Shown one piece after another: positions 35,401 through 48,493 of a DNA stretch of 64,000 bases. The notes below the pieces were generated by a model. That model worked only from the letters and a program-made list of their open reading frames with translations. It made no database searches and was not told the DNA's origin. Within the stretch, counting starts at the first letter, position 1; the number at the start of each line of letters is the position of its first letter. The position numbers were made by a program, and so were the translations under genes. The DNA comes from Musa acuminata AAA Group (Eukaryota; Streptophyta; Magnoliopsida; Zingiberales; Musaceae): contig NC_088344.1 of the NCBI RefSeq assembly GCF_036884655.1, positions 36,397,001 through 36,461,000 on the forward strand. The letters are read 5' to 3'.

Positions 35401-38400
35401 AGTTTGTTGCTGTTTATTTCCTGTAATTCCTTTTATTCTGATATTTCTGAAGAGAGTAACTAATTGCATATGTGACTTTCCATTTCAGTGACTTGTCTTA
35501 CAACGACCTAACAGGACCAATACCTGATGCTTTAGGAACATTGTCGTCACTCCAAGTCCTGTAAGGATTGCTAACATTCCTGTTATTATAGTAGAAAACT
35601 TGGTTGCTCTAATTTGTGGCATTTTCTGCAGAAATTTGACAGGCAACAATCTTAATGGGTCAATTCCTGCTTCTCTACTGAAAAAATCACAACAAGGAGC
35701 ACTGACATTTAGGTTTGTTTTCTCTCTGGACCTTATGGTATTGCAATGATATCCTTGATAATGTTCTCCTACATTGAACTGATCTGTACTAAGCCATAAG
35801 GAAAGCTTCAAGTCTAAGAGAAACTTGTTCAATATAGGTTTGCCACCCTTACAGTGACATGTTCCTGGACTTGCATTAGAAGTGCATGAGCAACTTCCTT
35901 GGTGTTTATTTCTGTTGTCGATTAATGCATTCAGGTTAGCCTTGAGTAATAGAAAAATAAGATGTTTAAGATAGGATTAGTGTCTGCAAATTGAAGCTCA
36001 AGGTTCTCACCCTTCCCCTTACTAGACGTTCGCATCAATTGTTTCTAAGACTACTACTACATTTTTAGTAATCTTCTTCACCGGTGTCTAACCTTATAAG
36101 ACATTAGAACTTTTTTAACATATAATGAACAAGCATTTTCTTGGTATACGGCTGTGTATGCTTAGGTACGATTTGTACATTTTAAACTCGCTTTTCGTAT
36201 GGTGGAGATCCTATATATGCCAAGGACTCTAATTTTGCACTGAGTTAAAGATTGTATACTTAACATGAAAACAAAGATGGAGTTCTGTAATATAGAAAAT
36301 ATATAAAAAAAAGACTATGTTGGAGTTTGGGTTGCATATTAGAGCATCATTACTTCAAATTTAAATATCTAACAATTTTGTTAAGTAGTTTGCGGTATTG
36401 TAGCCTTGATCAACTAACTGTAGTATAAGGGTAGGATTAGGATTGAAGATGAAAGATGTAAGATTCATCTGACTATTACGTTGAATATTGTATGGAGGAT
36501 CAGATAGACAAATCACAATAAGATTGAGAAAATTGATGGCTTTGTAGTTGGTTATGTACAATTGTACATTGATCTTCGCTTTTTGGCATTGATGGGAGTC
36601 TCATGACTTGCCCGCCTTTTAGCAGCATTTGTTATGGGATCTCTATGTTTGTGCAAGAAGGTGAGAAACAAATGAGCTGACTCACTCTAACTACATATAC
36701 ATGAGTTCTGCATTTTGTTATTACATTTTTTACAATTTCCTTAGACTGCATTCTGCTTCGTTTGTCAGACTCCCATTTTTTCTATATATTAAATTCTAAT
36801 ATCAAATTGCATAACTCATTGCTAGCTATGAAGCCAATCCTAATCTTGGTACTGATGGAACTTCGAATGGATCAAAGAAGAAGAGTGGAACACCCATGAC
36901 TGTGACTTACATTGTGGTTCCTGTGGTGGTGGTTCTACTGCTTGTAGTCATCATATTTGTTGTGTGGAGAGTAAGAAAGTTTCGAGGTAAGTGTTTCTTG
37001 ATGCAAACCCTTGCTTCTATGTTAGTGCCATTTCACTTTCAACATAGGCATGCCTAGGAAGCTCATACTTAATCCCACTTTCTGTGTTTCACATTAAAGG
37101 ATCAACGCAAGATATCCATGCGAGGCCAATGATTGATAACTTCTCCATACCAGCAACAGTCAATCCAGAGAATCCTTTTCAACATGAGAATCGACAATTT
37201 TCATACAAGGAGCTGGAGAAAATAACGAGGAAATTCACAAATGTCCTTGGCAAAGGCGGATTTGGTACTGTCTTCCTAGGCTATTTAGAAGATGGTACTC
37301 GAGTTGCAGTCAAGACACGGTCTGAATCATCATCCCAAGGCACCAAAGAGTTTCTAGCCGAGGTAATTAGTTTGACCCAAGTTAGTGATACAGTAGTTGG
37401 CTTCAAACTAGCAGTAGCTTTCTTAGATCATTAACATTATGTTGAACCCAGAATGTGGTTTGCATCCTTGAATATACTGTAAAATCACTGGAAACCGAAG
37501 CAGTGATTTTCCAGTGAAGATGTAGTGATCAATGCAGGTGATCTCATCTCACAGTAGCAGGTCATAAATCTAGAAATATTTTTGGTTATTTGGTCAAATT
37601 CCTTTCTATTTTTTTTATGATAATGAACTTATGGATCCTAATTATGCTTTTTCCAACATTTATCTTCTTGTTCGTACATCGTCGAGGGTTCATGCTCTTC
37701 TTCTTCTTAAATTCTGCATCTAAGAAATCAGGTTCTTATTACAGGCCCAGAACTTGGCAAAGATACATCATAGGAACCTTGTTTCTTTGGTTGGCTACTG
37801 CATGGATGGAGAACACCTGGCGCTTGTCTATGAGTTCATGTCACAAGGAACCCTACAAGATCATCTTAGAGGTTCAGAATCATGCATTTTCTTCCAATTA
37901 TATCCCAAAAGTAGGATTATTTGTAATTACTACCTGTTTCGATAAATGGTGCAATCTGTTTTGTTTATTTTCCACAAACGTTTTCAATTGACAAAGTAAT
38001 TTTCAGTGATGTTTGATTTAATTGCCTTTGAATAGGTAAAACTCCCGGTGCTACTGCTTTGACCTGGGGACAGCGTCTTCAGATCGCAGTCGAAGCTGCA
38101 CAAGGTTTGGCACTAATACATACACTAATCCACCTGACCCATCCATAAGGCTTTCTGTCGTTCTCTTCGTTCTACATCCATGGGCTTCAACAACATGCAG
38201 GACTGGAGTATTTGCACAAGGGATGCAAACCACCACTAGTCCACAGAGATGTGAAGAGCGCAAACATCCTATTGAGCGAAAGCCTGGAGGCCAAGATAGC
38301 AGATTTTGGGTTGTCAAGGGCTTTCGACAATGCCAACCATACTCATGTATCCACAGCAGTGGTTGGTACCCCCGGGTATCTTGATCCAGAGTAAGTCATG

Positions 38401-39089
38401 GTTGCTCCTTCCTTTTTCTTTTTCCTCTTTCCTACACAGCTTGAGATTCATAAAAAACTCCGATACCAAAGCGATGATCGACGTAAATTAATCCACCAGA
38501 AGCTTTAACTTGAATGCATTAACATGTTCATTTCTTATTCAACAGAATAGAGAGATTTCTTCGTATAGTTGAAGAAATCTTATCTGCTATCAGTAACAAG
38601 ATGAAAGCTAATTTGGCTTTGCTTTTGCTCTACTTTAGGTACTCTTCTTCCTACCAACTCAGCGCAAAGAGTGACGTGTATAGTTTCGGGGTGGTTCTCT
38701 TCGAGCTGATGACCGGACAACCTCCTATCGTTGCCACCGGTAACCATGCTACTGGTTTAGCTCAATGGGCACGCCAACAGCTTAACAACGGGAATATTGA
38801 GGATGTGATCGACCCAAAGCTGACGAGAGGGTACGATATAAATTCCGTTTGGAAAGCTGCTGATGTAGCACTGAGATGCACAGAGCATGAATCCCGTAGG
38901 AGGCCGGCCATGGCCGACGTCGTCATGGAGCTGAAGGAGAGCTTTGCATTAGAGAGCGCTTATTACAGGTCCGAGTTCCCATCCACAACAAGCAACTGGA
39001 ATCCACACACACAAACTGCATCTGAAAGAAGCCAGACCTCTGCGTTCGAAGTAGAACAGTTCCCAAGGTTCACTCCATCAGCAAGGTGA
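32417..39089 (+). CDS. Malectin-like LRR receptor kinase B2 (LRR-I type)
   Basis: Thirteen exons: 32417-32486, 32691-33258, 33341-33819, 34118-34253, 34330-34401, 35489-35560, 35632-35712, 36826-36986, 37100-37362, 37745-37871, 38036-38104, 38201-38390, 38639-39089; total 2739 nt (912 aa). Signal peptide [19 protein letters not shown], malectin-like domain, GDPC linker, three LRR exons, TM ([18 protein letters not shown]) and an RD kinase: [39 protein letters not shown]. All family marks are present, so this is the most orthodox member of the cluster. Intron 5 holds a LINE remnant. B2 is the complete counterpart of the truncated B1. Role in surface signalling is inferred from the family (IOS1/FRK1 group); the ligand is unknown. 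Confidence 0.92.
34868..35120 (-). mobile_element. LINE remnant (RNase H tail) in intron 5 of B2
   Basis: On the minus strand a short frame reads [18 protein letters not shown], which resembles the end of the RNase H domain of plant LINEs (pattern H-REAN-VADWLA). It is followed by a noncoding tail and T/A-rich end near 34860. Only the 3' end is left, as is usual for 5'-truncated LINEs. Target duplications were not found. Confidence 0.55.
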
Positions 39090-40593
39090 TGAGTGGTTTG
39101 TGATCACTAAAAGTCGAGGTTTGATCGTTTCAATGTCTCTCCAATAATATGATCTTTGAAGACTGGTATCTGCTTTCTGGAACCATATTTTAGTTTGGGA
39201 TTCATTCCACCATTCTCTCTATTAGAGTTCACCAAGTTGGACAGAGAGAATGCTTCTTTGATCAAAGTGGCTCCTATAAGATTTAAATTTAAATGTGATC
39301 TCATGAGTTTGTATTGGTAAGCTTTAATATCTCTAATTATGTTTAGAATAAATTTAAATGTTTATTTCTTTTTTATTTTTAAACATATTAAAAAAAAGGT
39401 TTTGTGTTGGAATGGAAATAAAATAAGGATTAAAAACATTGAAAATGCAAAAATAAGTTTTCACAGCCTTTCGAATGCTGACTTTCCAACTTTAAATGCT
39501 GAAATGATGGTTTGGTAGTCAGTAGGAGGCACTGCTACTTTGACTTATTATGATGTTTTGAGGGAGGAAAAAAAGGTGTGCTATTTATCAACACTTTGTT
39601 TTCTAGGGTGATTTGATGTTTCATGTCATGTCCATTTATGTCCACTTGGAGGCATTGAATCCCATCTACCAAAATCATTTTCAAAAGTGATGTGGCCTCA
39701 ATTTCTCATCATCTATTTAGTCTTCGGACTGAGTCGTAGATTCTAATATTTCAGTGACTTTGAGAGATAAAGACAGGCGAAGGAAAATTCTTTACCATTT
39801 ATATGTTATTAGTATTTATCTTCGGCAATTAACTGTTATTTTAACCGTTAACTGAAAATATAAATGTTATTAATGTCCTCTAAATTTATTATGATTATTC
39901 TAAGAATATATGGGTGATAAAGTCATTTAATCTCACATTGATTGAGGAGTATAAAAACTAATGACTCATAAGTTTGTCGTATCTTCCTTACCCTCAAATG
40001 TGTGTTTTGAAGTTTACGTGTTTGGAAAGGATAAAACTGTACGATTACGTCCATTATTAAAAGCGAATAATTTCTTACGAGCCTACTAGTCGCACAAATG
40101 ACCGATCATTTGTCTCATCACGTGGGATCCATAAGTTAACATCATTTCAATATCGCTGTTGTTTTCTTACTTTTCTTCATCATCACTATTTTCATCTTTA
40201 TGCACATGTGTTTGTGCCTATAATGTTATCGTCACTGTTGTACTGCATGATTCACTTCGCTTGTACGTGAACGGTTGTACTGCACGATTCTGGGCTCCTC
40301 CGGTCATGCGCTTGGATGGAGGATCATGGAAGTCCTCCTTGCCACCTGGTCATGCTGTCGTACTCGTGAGAGGGCCACTTCCAAGCTTCCATGGCTGACT
40401 TGAATTCTTCTCCCTTAATCTCGTACTCCGACAGGAGAGCGCTTAGGCTTCTCTCAGACAACGCCTCTTATCCTCTTTCTTCCTTCCTTCCAGCCACACC
40501 CCCGCCACCGCAGCTTGACAGCAGCATAAAGCACCGCATAAGGCCATTCATCCGACGTAGCTCGGTGCAAGAGGAGGATCATCGCGAGGGGAG
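39090..40593. other. Spacer between B2 and C
   Basis: AT-rich sequence with no recognisable gene. A G-box-like CACGTGG lies near 40120, about 500 bp before C. Short open frames near 40159-40597 have no family resemblance. Confidence 0.55.
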
Positions 40594-40617
40594 ATGAGCC
40601 GCTCTGGATCGTCGGAG

Positions 40618-43600
40618 ATGACACTTTGGTTCTCTGTTCTCATTCTTTTGAGCGTCTCCGCCGTCGCCCATCATTTGGGCAACGAGACCAGCACCAAAGG
40701 CAAGCGCGCAACATGAAACGTCCACCCCTTATTTTCTTCTCCCTTCCTTGTACGATATCATAAGCAAACCGTCTTCTGCAGGTTTCATAAGCCTCGACTG
40801 TGGAGGCGCCGCAAACTCCAGCTATGAAGTCGAGAGCACGGACATAGAGTACACCTCCGATGACCGAAACATAAGCGCCGGAGAGAGTCACAGCATCGCA
40901 TCCAATTACTTGAACTCGGTCTCAACACCACTACAGAACCTGAGAAGCTTCCCCAGTGGCTCTCGAAACTGCTACACCCTGACGACGGTGCAAAAGAACA
41001 CGGCGTATCTCGTGCGAGCAACCTTCATGCACGGAGATTATGATGGCTCGCGAAGCGCCGGCGGTGGCGCTCTGCCGCTGCAGTTTGACCTCCACATCGA
41101 CGTCAATTTCTGTAAGACCGTGAACATCACGGACGCATCCACAGCCTACGCCGTTGAGGTCGTCGTCTACTTACTGGCCGATTCCGTGTCAGTGTGCCTG
41201 ATAAATACTGGTTTCGGCACCCCTTTCATATCTGTTCTGGAGTTGAGGCCATTGAACGAGGCCCTCTATACTGACGTTCTAAGCGGTACCACGAGTCTCG
41301 TCCTCTTCGTTCGACTCGACTTGGGAACCACGGCGAACGAGGTGGTAAGGTGGGTGACAGATTTCAAGAATGAAGTCTTTTGATTTCACAGAGCGAGAGA
41401 GAGAGAGAGAGAGAGAGCTGCGTGTTGTGTTCAGGTAGGTAGTATTTATATGGCTAGGAAATGAAATGATGACGAGCGACTCATCCATTATGCAGGTATC
41501 CCGAGGACCGGTATGATCGGCTGTGGGAACCGTTCGTCTCCTGGTCCGAGAGGCTCCATTTCCAGCCATCTTTGGACTCCCTAAACACCACCTTGAACGT
41601 AACGAACAGCGTCGGTGATCGGGTCGAGGCGCCGTTGGTGGTCATGCAGACCGCGGCCGTCCCCCTCAATTCCGACAAGTTGGAGTTCTACTGGGACTTC
41701 GCGGACTCGGGCGCCCCCGTCAACGAGTTCTACGCCAACCTCCTCTTTTCGGAACTTCTCCCGAACAACTCGCGGGCGTTCAACATTTACCTCAATGGCC
41801 GCAGCTTGTCCAACGACTACACCCCGCCCCAGCTCGTGTCGGACACCGTAAACAACGGTAACCGCCCCTTGACCCCGAGTCCGCGGTACCAGTGGACTCT
41901 CAACTCAACCAACTCGTCCTCCCTTCCCCCAATCCTGAACGCGCTCGAGGTCTACACGCTTATGCATCTCAAGAACAACCTGACCGATTCCGACGACGGT
42001 ATGTTGTAGTCTCCACCTTTCTTCGCTGGATTTAGGGTTTCGTAGTGTTTTTGAGTAATCTCGGTTTGGTCGGATCAACGTCAAGTTCCCACATATCTTC
42101 ATAAAGGAACTAAATTAGTTCCCCAATTTCTTGGTGACTACAGTATCACATGCCTTGAATCCATTTAGGCCTTTGAATTGCCCTGTGCAATCATTCTATC
42201 AAGCAAAGACATGTCATTTCCATGTCTGGAATTGCAATCTAATGATTTTGCTTTTGGGAATCAGTTGCCGAAATCAACAAGATCAGGGTTCAATATAGTG
42301 TGAAACGAAACTGGATGGGAGATCCATGTACTCCAAGCCAATATGCTTGGGAAGGCTTGAACTGTAGCAGCTCCGGTACTGACCTAACAAGGATCGTGGC
42401 CATGTAAGTTTTCGACTCAAGTAAATAAACTATTACACGATGTGGAAGATCAATCTACAAAATTATTAAGTATGCTTGAAATGTTCTACAGAAATTTGTC
42501 TTCAAGTGCATTAAATGGCCCGATATCCCCTAATTTTGCGATGCTCGAAAGAATCGAGTCCCTGTAAGTGCTACTAGCTTTATGCTTTTCTATGTTTGCT
42601 CTTTTACAATTCCTGTTAGATCAATTTGGAAATTATCTGCTCTTTATTATCATTAGCCTTAGTGTCGAACTTAATGCTCAAAAGATTATCCAACAACAAG
42701 CTGGATATACGCCCTTGATCTTATTATAACGCAGTTCATTATGATGTGGGAATTCTGAATCTGATGGCTTAACCGCAAGCAATTACCATATCAGACAAAT
42801 ATATTCTATAAGGTGTCACATGAATCCTCATTTAGTGTTCTACCTGTCTCAATTGACATTGTTTATATATTTTATGGAACATCTGACCTCTGGATGTCAA
42901 TTATCTTCTACTCATCTTAACTCTGAACTATAATCATAGTTATCTATGATAGGATTTAAGATGGTAGTGATTGATGTGGAATTATAGAAAATTTTATTAT
43001 ACCTAACTGAAGAATTTTATGTTCAAATCTCAAATCTAGTCAAGAGATCATGTGCATTGGATAATAATTGAAATACACACATGGAATATGATACGTGGGT
43101 CTTGCACTTGTATTGTTTTTCTTGGCAGAGAACGTACCAGAGGGTTCACAAGATACAGTATGATACTCTAGACCATAGCTTTATAGCATAGAACAGGAAA
43201 TAGTTTGATTTTGAATATAAAAGCATTATGAGTATATTGAAATCCAGGTTACCAGAAGATTTTGGTGGAGTCACTTGCATCAACTAAATGCCTATTATGT
43301 GCCACCGGCACCTACTGTGTTATACACCCGTTGAGCGAACTAAGCCGAGGAATTTCTGGGTCATATTGTTGAAGAAAATGGTATATAATCTGAAGGCAGA
43401 AGCGGGTCATATGAATTTTTTTGATATGGGTAGAATATAATTTCCAAGAGTGGCAGATCAGCTACCTTTGTACTCAACAATCATGAGTCAAGCTAACTTT
43501 TACTCACAATGATGAGCCGGGATGAAGGTTATATCCAGTCGGCTAGTCTTAATTAGAATGCTAATGCTATTGAAATTTGTTAATCACTTGTTGTTTTTTC

Positions 43601-46600
43601 ATTTATTTTAGTTGCTTTCATTTCGATATAAGGTCAAAAAAATAACTTGCATACATGATATTTCATTTCAGTGATTTATCTCACAACAATCTGACGGAAT
43701 CAATACCTGATGATCTAGGAAACTTGCCATTGCTTCGTGTCTTGTGAGAATTCCGACATCTTAGTTTGGATTCATGATAGAGAAGAAGATATATGATCTT
43801 AACAATTATTGCTGTTTGTTCATGCAGAGATCTGTCAGGAAACGATCTTACTGGAGAAATTCCTGCTTCTTTACGTCAAAAATCAGATGCAGGGACACTG
43901 ACATTTCGGTTGGTCTATCTCTAGTGTTTCTCTTAATGTTTGAACTCCTTTTACTTATCAAACTCTTCCATGCTAGTCCATGAAGAAAGCCCTGGGCTAA
44001 TCCAATAAAAAGAGGAGAACCTGTTAAATTGCAGGTCTTCACCTCTTGTGATGAAACCTTCCTGAACTTGGGTCAAAGAGTGCCGAGCGGCTTACCCAGT
44101 ACAGCCTTTTTTGTTTATTTGTTTGATTGATGCATTTAAATTATGCTTGAAATTATAAAATTAAGGTTTGGTCCCTAATCTCATTGTAAAATCAACATAA
44201 GATCGAGGTGCTTATTGCTTCAACTTGCAAGTTGTTCACAATAACCTTTTGTAATACTAAAACATCTTTGTGTTTGTGCATTAACTTTGTAGCCTCAATT
44301 TTTTGTTGGTACCAAAATTGTGCCCCATACATAAAAGTTATTTGCAGAGTTAGTTAGACTTTGTTTGGAAGGAAGAAAATCCAGTTTGAATCACTTCTGA
44401 AACAAAGTAACTATGAATGTGTTGATATTCTTAAACGAGATATTTGAAAAAGAAGTTTGCAGTGCATAAAAGAAAAAGGGCGATAAGTGTAAGGGAGGTT
44501 GAGGTTAAGGTTATGGATCCAGAGAGTTCTGTTTCTTGTTTATGCTTACTCAAAAAATCGACTTTCGGTTAGGATACTAACTATCATGTGGATAAATATG
44601 TATTACTTTGAAACAGATACTAATGTCATATTTCAAAACTTATGCTAGATATGATGGCAATCGATATCTTTGTATTAATGCAACTTTTTGTGAGGCAACT
44701 CCTGGAAAAAGTACATCAAAGAAGATCTCAACAGTAGTTGTTGTGATTCTTTGTCTAATTGCTCTGCTACTACTTCTGGGGGTCATATTCTTCGTGTGGA
44801 AACTGAGAAAGTCATCAGGTATGTTTTTCATGCAGCAACTATTGTTTTCTGCATTCATGCCATTAAAATGGTTCACACAAAATGGACAAGCATTAGCTGC
44901 TTGATCCCTCCTTGACCTGCAACCTATGGTACCATGTTATACTTGAAAGGCTGATCAACAAGTGTCTCTGTGGGACCAGGTAAAATCTCCAAATTAGTAA
45001 GAGGACATCGAGATAACCCATTCCAACTTGAGAACCGACAGTTCACTTACGAGGAGTTGGAGAAAATAACCAACAACTTTAAAAATGACATTGGAAAAGG
45101 TGGATTTGGTACTGTTTACCATGGTTGCTTAGAAGATGGTACTCAAGTTGCAGTCAAGCTGCGCTCTCATTCATCATCACAAGGCACTAAAGAGTTTCTA
45201 GCTGAGGTAATGAGTTCACCCATTCTTAGATGAGTGATATAATAGATGCCTTCAGATTAGCAATAGTACTCTTTTAAGGAGATAAATTAACAGCATGTTG
45301 GTTATTGGACCTTGATTTGCATCCTCGAGTATATTGTAAAATGATAACAAAACGTAGCAATGATTTCCATTTATGCAGATGATGTCACCGAATATGTTGG
45401 TGGTGTAAATATAACACTTAATTGATCATACTCCTCCTTTTCTTAAGATATCGATGCATATAATACATTACTCCTCTGTTCTTTTTTATATCTATCATCC
45501 TGCTATCATGTTGTGAATAGCACTTTCCTAAATTCTGCTTCTAACAACTCTGTTTTCAGTACAGGCCCAGAATTTAATAAGGATTCATCATAAGAACCTT
45601 GTTTCTTTGGTTGGTTACTGCATGGATGGAGATCATCTGGCGCTGGTCTACGAATTCATGTCTTTGGGAACCTTACAGGATCATCTTAGAGGTATTGTAC
45701 CATGCATCCTATAGTCATTATCTAACCTGAAACTAGAATGATCTGTAATAGGTGCTGCTCTGATTTTTAAAGGTACAATAGTTGTTTAGTTTCTTAATTC
45801 TTTGGAACTGTGACTTCACTTTCATGAAAAATAAGGAAATTGGATGTTACAATGCTGGCCAGAGGTGTTCTTGAGCTTTGGCTCACTGGTTTGCTATTTA
45901 GTCCATTTAAATACTGGTGAAGCTCTACGCTGTTGCTATTTGTATTCAAATACAGCATTTTCCACATTTTACGCCAATTTTGTTTTTTCATCACCTGAGC
46001 AGTAAGAAAGGCCTCATTACATAGAAAGTTGAAGTGAGATCCTGCATAGAAAACACTACGTGGTGCATGTTTCATCAATGAGCTTTCTGTGAACTGATTC
46101 ATGGCTGTTTTATTTGTCTTCTGTAGGTAAGTCCAGCGGTGTCACCACTTTGACTTGGGGACAGCGTCTTCAGATTGCAGTAGAAGCTGCACAAGGTTTG
46201 GCACCGATACACAGTACTTATGTCAGTAGCCCATTCCTAGGTCTTCTTGTTCTTCTCCCCATTGTACAATCTTGGATTTCAATGATGTGCAGGCCTGGAA
46301 TATCTGCATAAGGGTTGCAGACCGCCACTAGTCCATAGAGATGTGAAGACCACAAACATCCTGTTGAGTGACAGTCTAGAAGCCAAGATAGCAGATTTTG
46401 GTTTGTCCAGGGCTTTTCAGAATGATGTCGACAGTCATGTATCCACAACTGTGGTTGGCACACCAGGATACCTTGATCCAGAGTACGTCATGGGTTCCCC
46501 TTTTGTCTTTTTCATTGTTCCCTACCTATATCCTTATCTCGAGAGTTTTAGATATTGAAACTTGACACCAAAACATGAAAGTAAAATGGGGAACAAAAAA

Positions 46601-47555
46601 AGAAATCTGCATACATGCATCTGAAGTTATAAGACTTAAACTGCATTAACATCTTACAGCATATATGGATTAGAAAGAAGAGAAAATTATCCGAAGAGTA
46701 TACAACTAGAGATTTGAATTCCCATCTTTGAAAATTACAACTCCTACTTCCACTTTTGTTGCTTTTATCACTGTCCTAGCTGCTGGCCAATGTCAATTTC
46801 GAATATCATGCAACTGGAAAATGACAATTGATATCAATATAAGGCTGCTGGAGTGATATGCTGGAAATCATTTTTCAATTTGGTATGCCCAGCAATATCC
46901 AAGGTTATTGTGGAAATCCTACACTGCTAAATATTACTGGTCTGTCCAGATCTACGGATCATAATGTTGAACTACTATCATTCTCGAACTGTGTTAATGT
47001 TCTGCCACATTGTTTCATTCAGATTCTATATGATCTGTAGAGAATCAACTTTCACAAAATATCTTATGAGAAACAAGAAGCTAATCTGGTATGGTTTTGC
47101 ACTTGTTCAGGTACTATTTCACCTACCAACTCAGCGAGAAGAGCGATGTCTATAGCTTTGGGGTGGTTCTATTGGAGCTCATCACTGGCCAACCTCCTAT
47201 TCTAAAACATCCTCAACATAATGCTAGTTTAGTTCAATGGGTGCACCAAAGACTCGCGACAGGGAATATCGAGGACATTGTTGATGCAAACCTGCAGAGT
47301 CTATATGAAGTGAATTCCATCTGGAAAACTGCTGATATAGCATTTAAATGCACATCACGAACCTCCCAACAAAGGCCGACAATGACTGATGTTTTGATGG
47401 ATCTTAAGGAGGGCTTGGCACTCGAGCTCGCTCGTGAGACATCTGAGCTCCCATCTATGAGCGGCAAGAACTTGGATGCAGAAAATACTGGAATAAGTCA
47501 GACTAGTACAAATGAAATACAATACCTCGTGGGGTTTTCTCCAGCCGCAAGATAA
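40618..47555 (+). CDS. Malectin-like LRR receptor kinase C (LRR-I type), splice-dependent
   Basis: Exons: 40618-40699, 40782-41349, 41496-41998, 42265-42403, 42492-42563, 43672-43743, 43828-43908, 44649-44818, 44980-45206, 45565-45691, 46127-46195, 46293-46482, 47111-47555 (2745 nt, 914 aa). I chose the ATG at 40618 because [18 protein letters not shown] aligns with the A and B signal peptides; 40594 is an in-frame alternative. Intron 1 uses a GC donor (AAAG-GCAAGC). At exon 9 the acceptor matching A and B (exon from 44950) gives GGC TGA, an in-frame stop just after the TM helix; an acceptor 30 bp on (GACCAG, exon from 44980) skips it and keeps the frame. Kinase motifs are complete (GKGGFG, VAVK, HRDVK, DFG, DPEY). 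Either a working kinase with a shorter juxtamembrane, or a membrane decoy lacking the kinase. Confidence 0.85.
41395..41417. repeat. (GA)n microsatellite in intron 2 of C
   Basis: A pure GA run of about 22 bp between exons 2 and 3. Confidence 0.9.
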
Positions 47556-48493
47556 TGCCACCTGAGTATTCTGTATCTTGGATCTCTGCACTTCCCAGAA
47601 GCTTTCTTTTAGTTAGTATGGCTTTGTAGTTTGTTGTATCTCCTTAAGTTCAAACTTATTTCTATACTGTCACTAAAAATCTTAGTAGTCATGTATTCAT
47701 TTATCAATCCCACTGTGTTTTACCATTTGCTTCAATGTTGAGACTCCTCCAAAAGCTCTGTTGAACTATCAATGCATCATAAGACAATGAGGTTCAGATT
47801 GCAACCTCATTTTGGATGATGATTAGATTGCACCTTGGATCCATACAAGAAGACTCATTTAGGATGATTAATCGATCGCTATAGCGGCTGGTTCTTAAAC
47901 TTCACGAGTTAACTTTTTGTCTAAATAAAAGGAAAACAACTTATCATGGGTGCAAGAGATTAAAATCTCTTATCGCAGTATCGATCATCATTATTTAATA
48001 TTATTATAATTTTATATGGGTAATTTTATATTTTTTTTAAATTTTTTAATTTTTTTTATTTATTTAAAATGAATTTATATTTTATTTATAATTTTTAATT
48101 AAAAATTTGACTATTTGGATCGGAACTATTGATTCTCATTTCGGTTTTGCTTCCTCGGACCATAAACTGCCGATTCTGATAGGCAGGCCACCGGTGTGTT
48201 TTCTCTTTCTTTTGCCTCAGCTCTCGCCCGGCCCGGCCATGCAAGTTTCATGACCTCTGAGCACTGAAACAAGAGTTGAAACCGTCCAGTCTTGCTGACA
48301 ACACCCACACTCATGTACATTTCATTGCCAGTTTCCATGGCACACAGTCTAATGGCCAAGATCGATCTCAATTATACTGCATCTCAAGTCCTGACATTTC
48401 ATCCCTACTGACGGATTTCAAGGCTACGGAGAAGGGGAAGAAATCCCAACTATGAACTGCCATGTAATCATCACTCCTACACTATACCTTTCG
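47556..48493. other. Spacer between C and the MYB gene
   Basis: Convergent 3' ends. AT-rich near 47990-48110. No further gene seen; short open frames on the minus strand at 48126-48371 look random. Confidence 0.6.
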
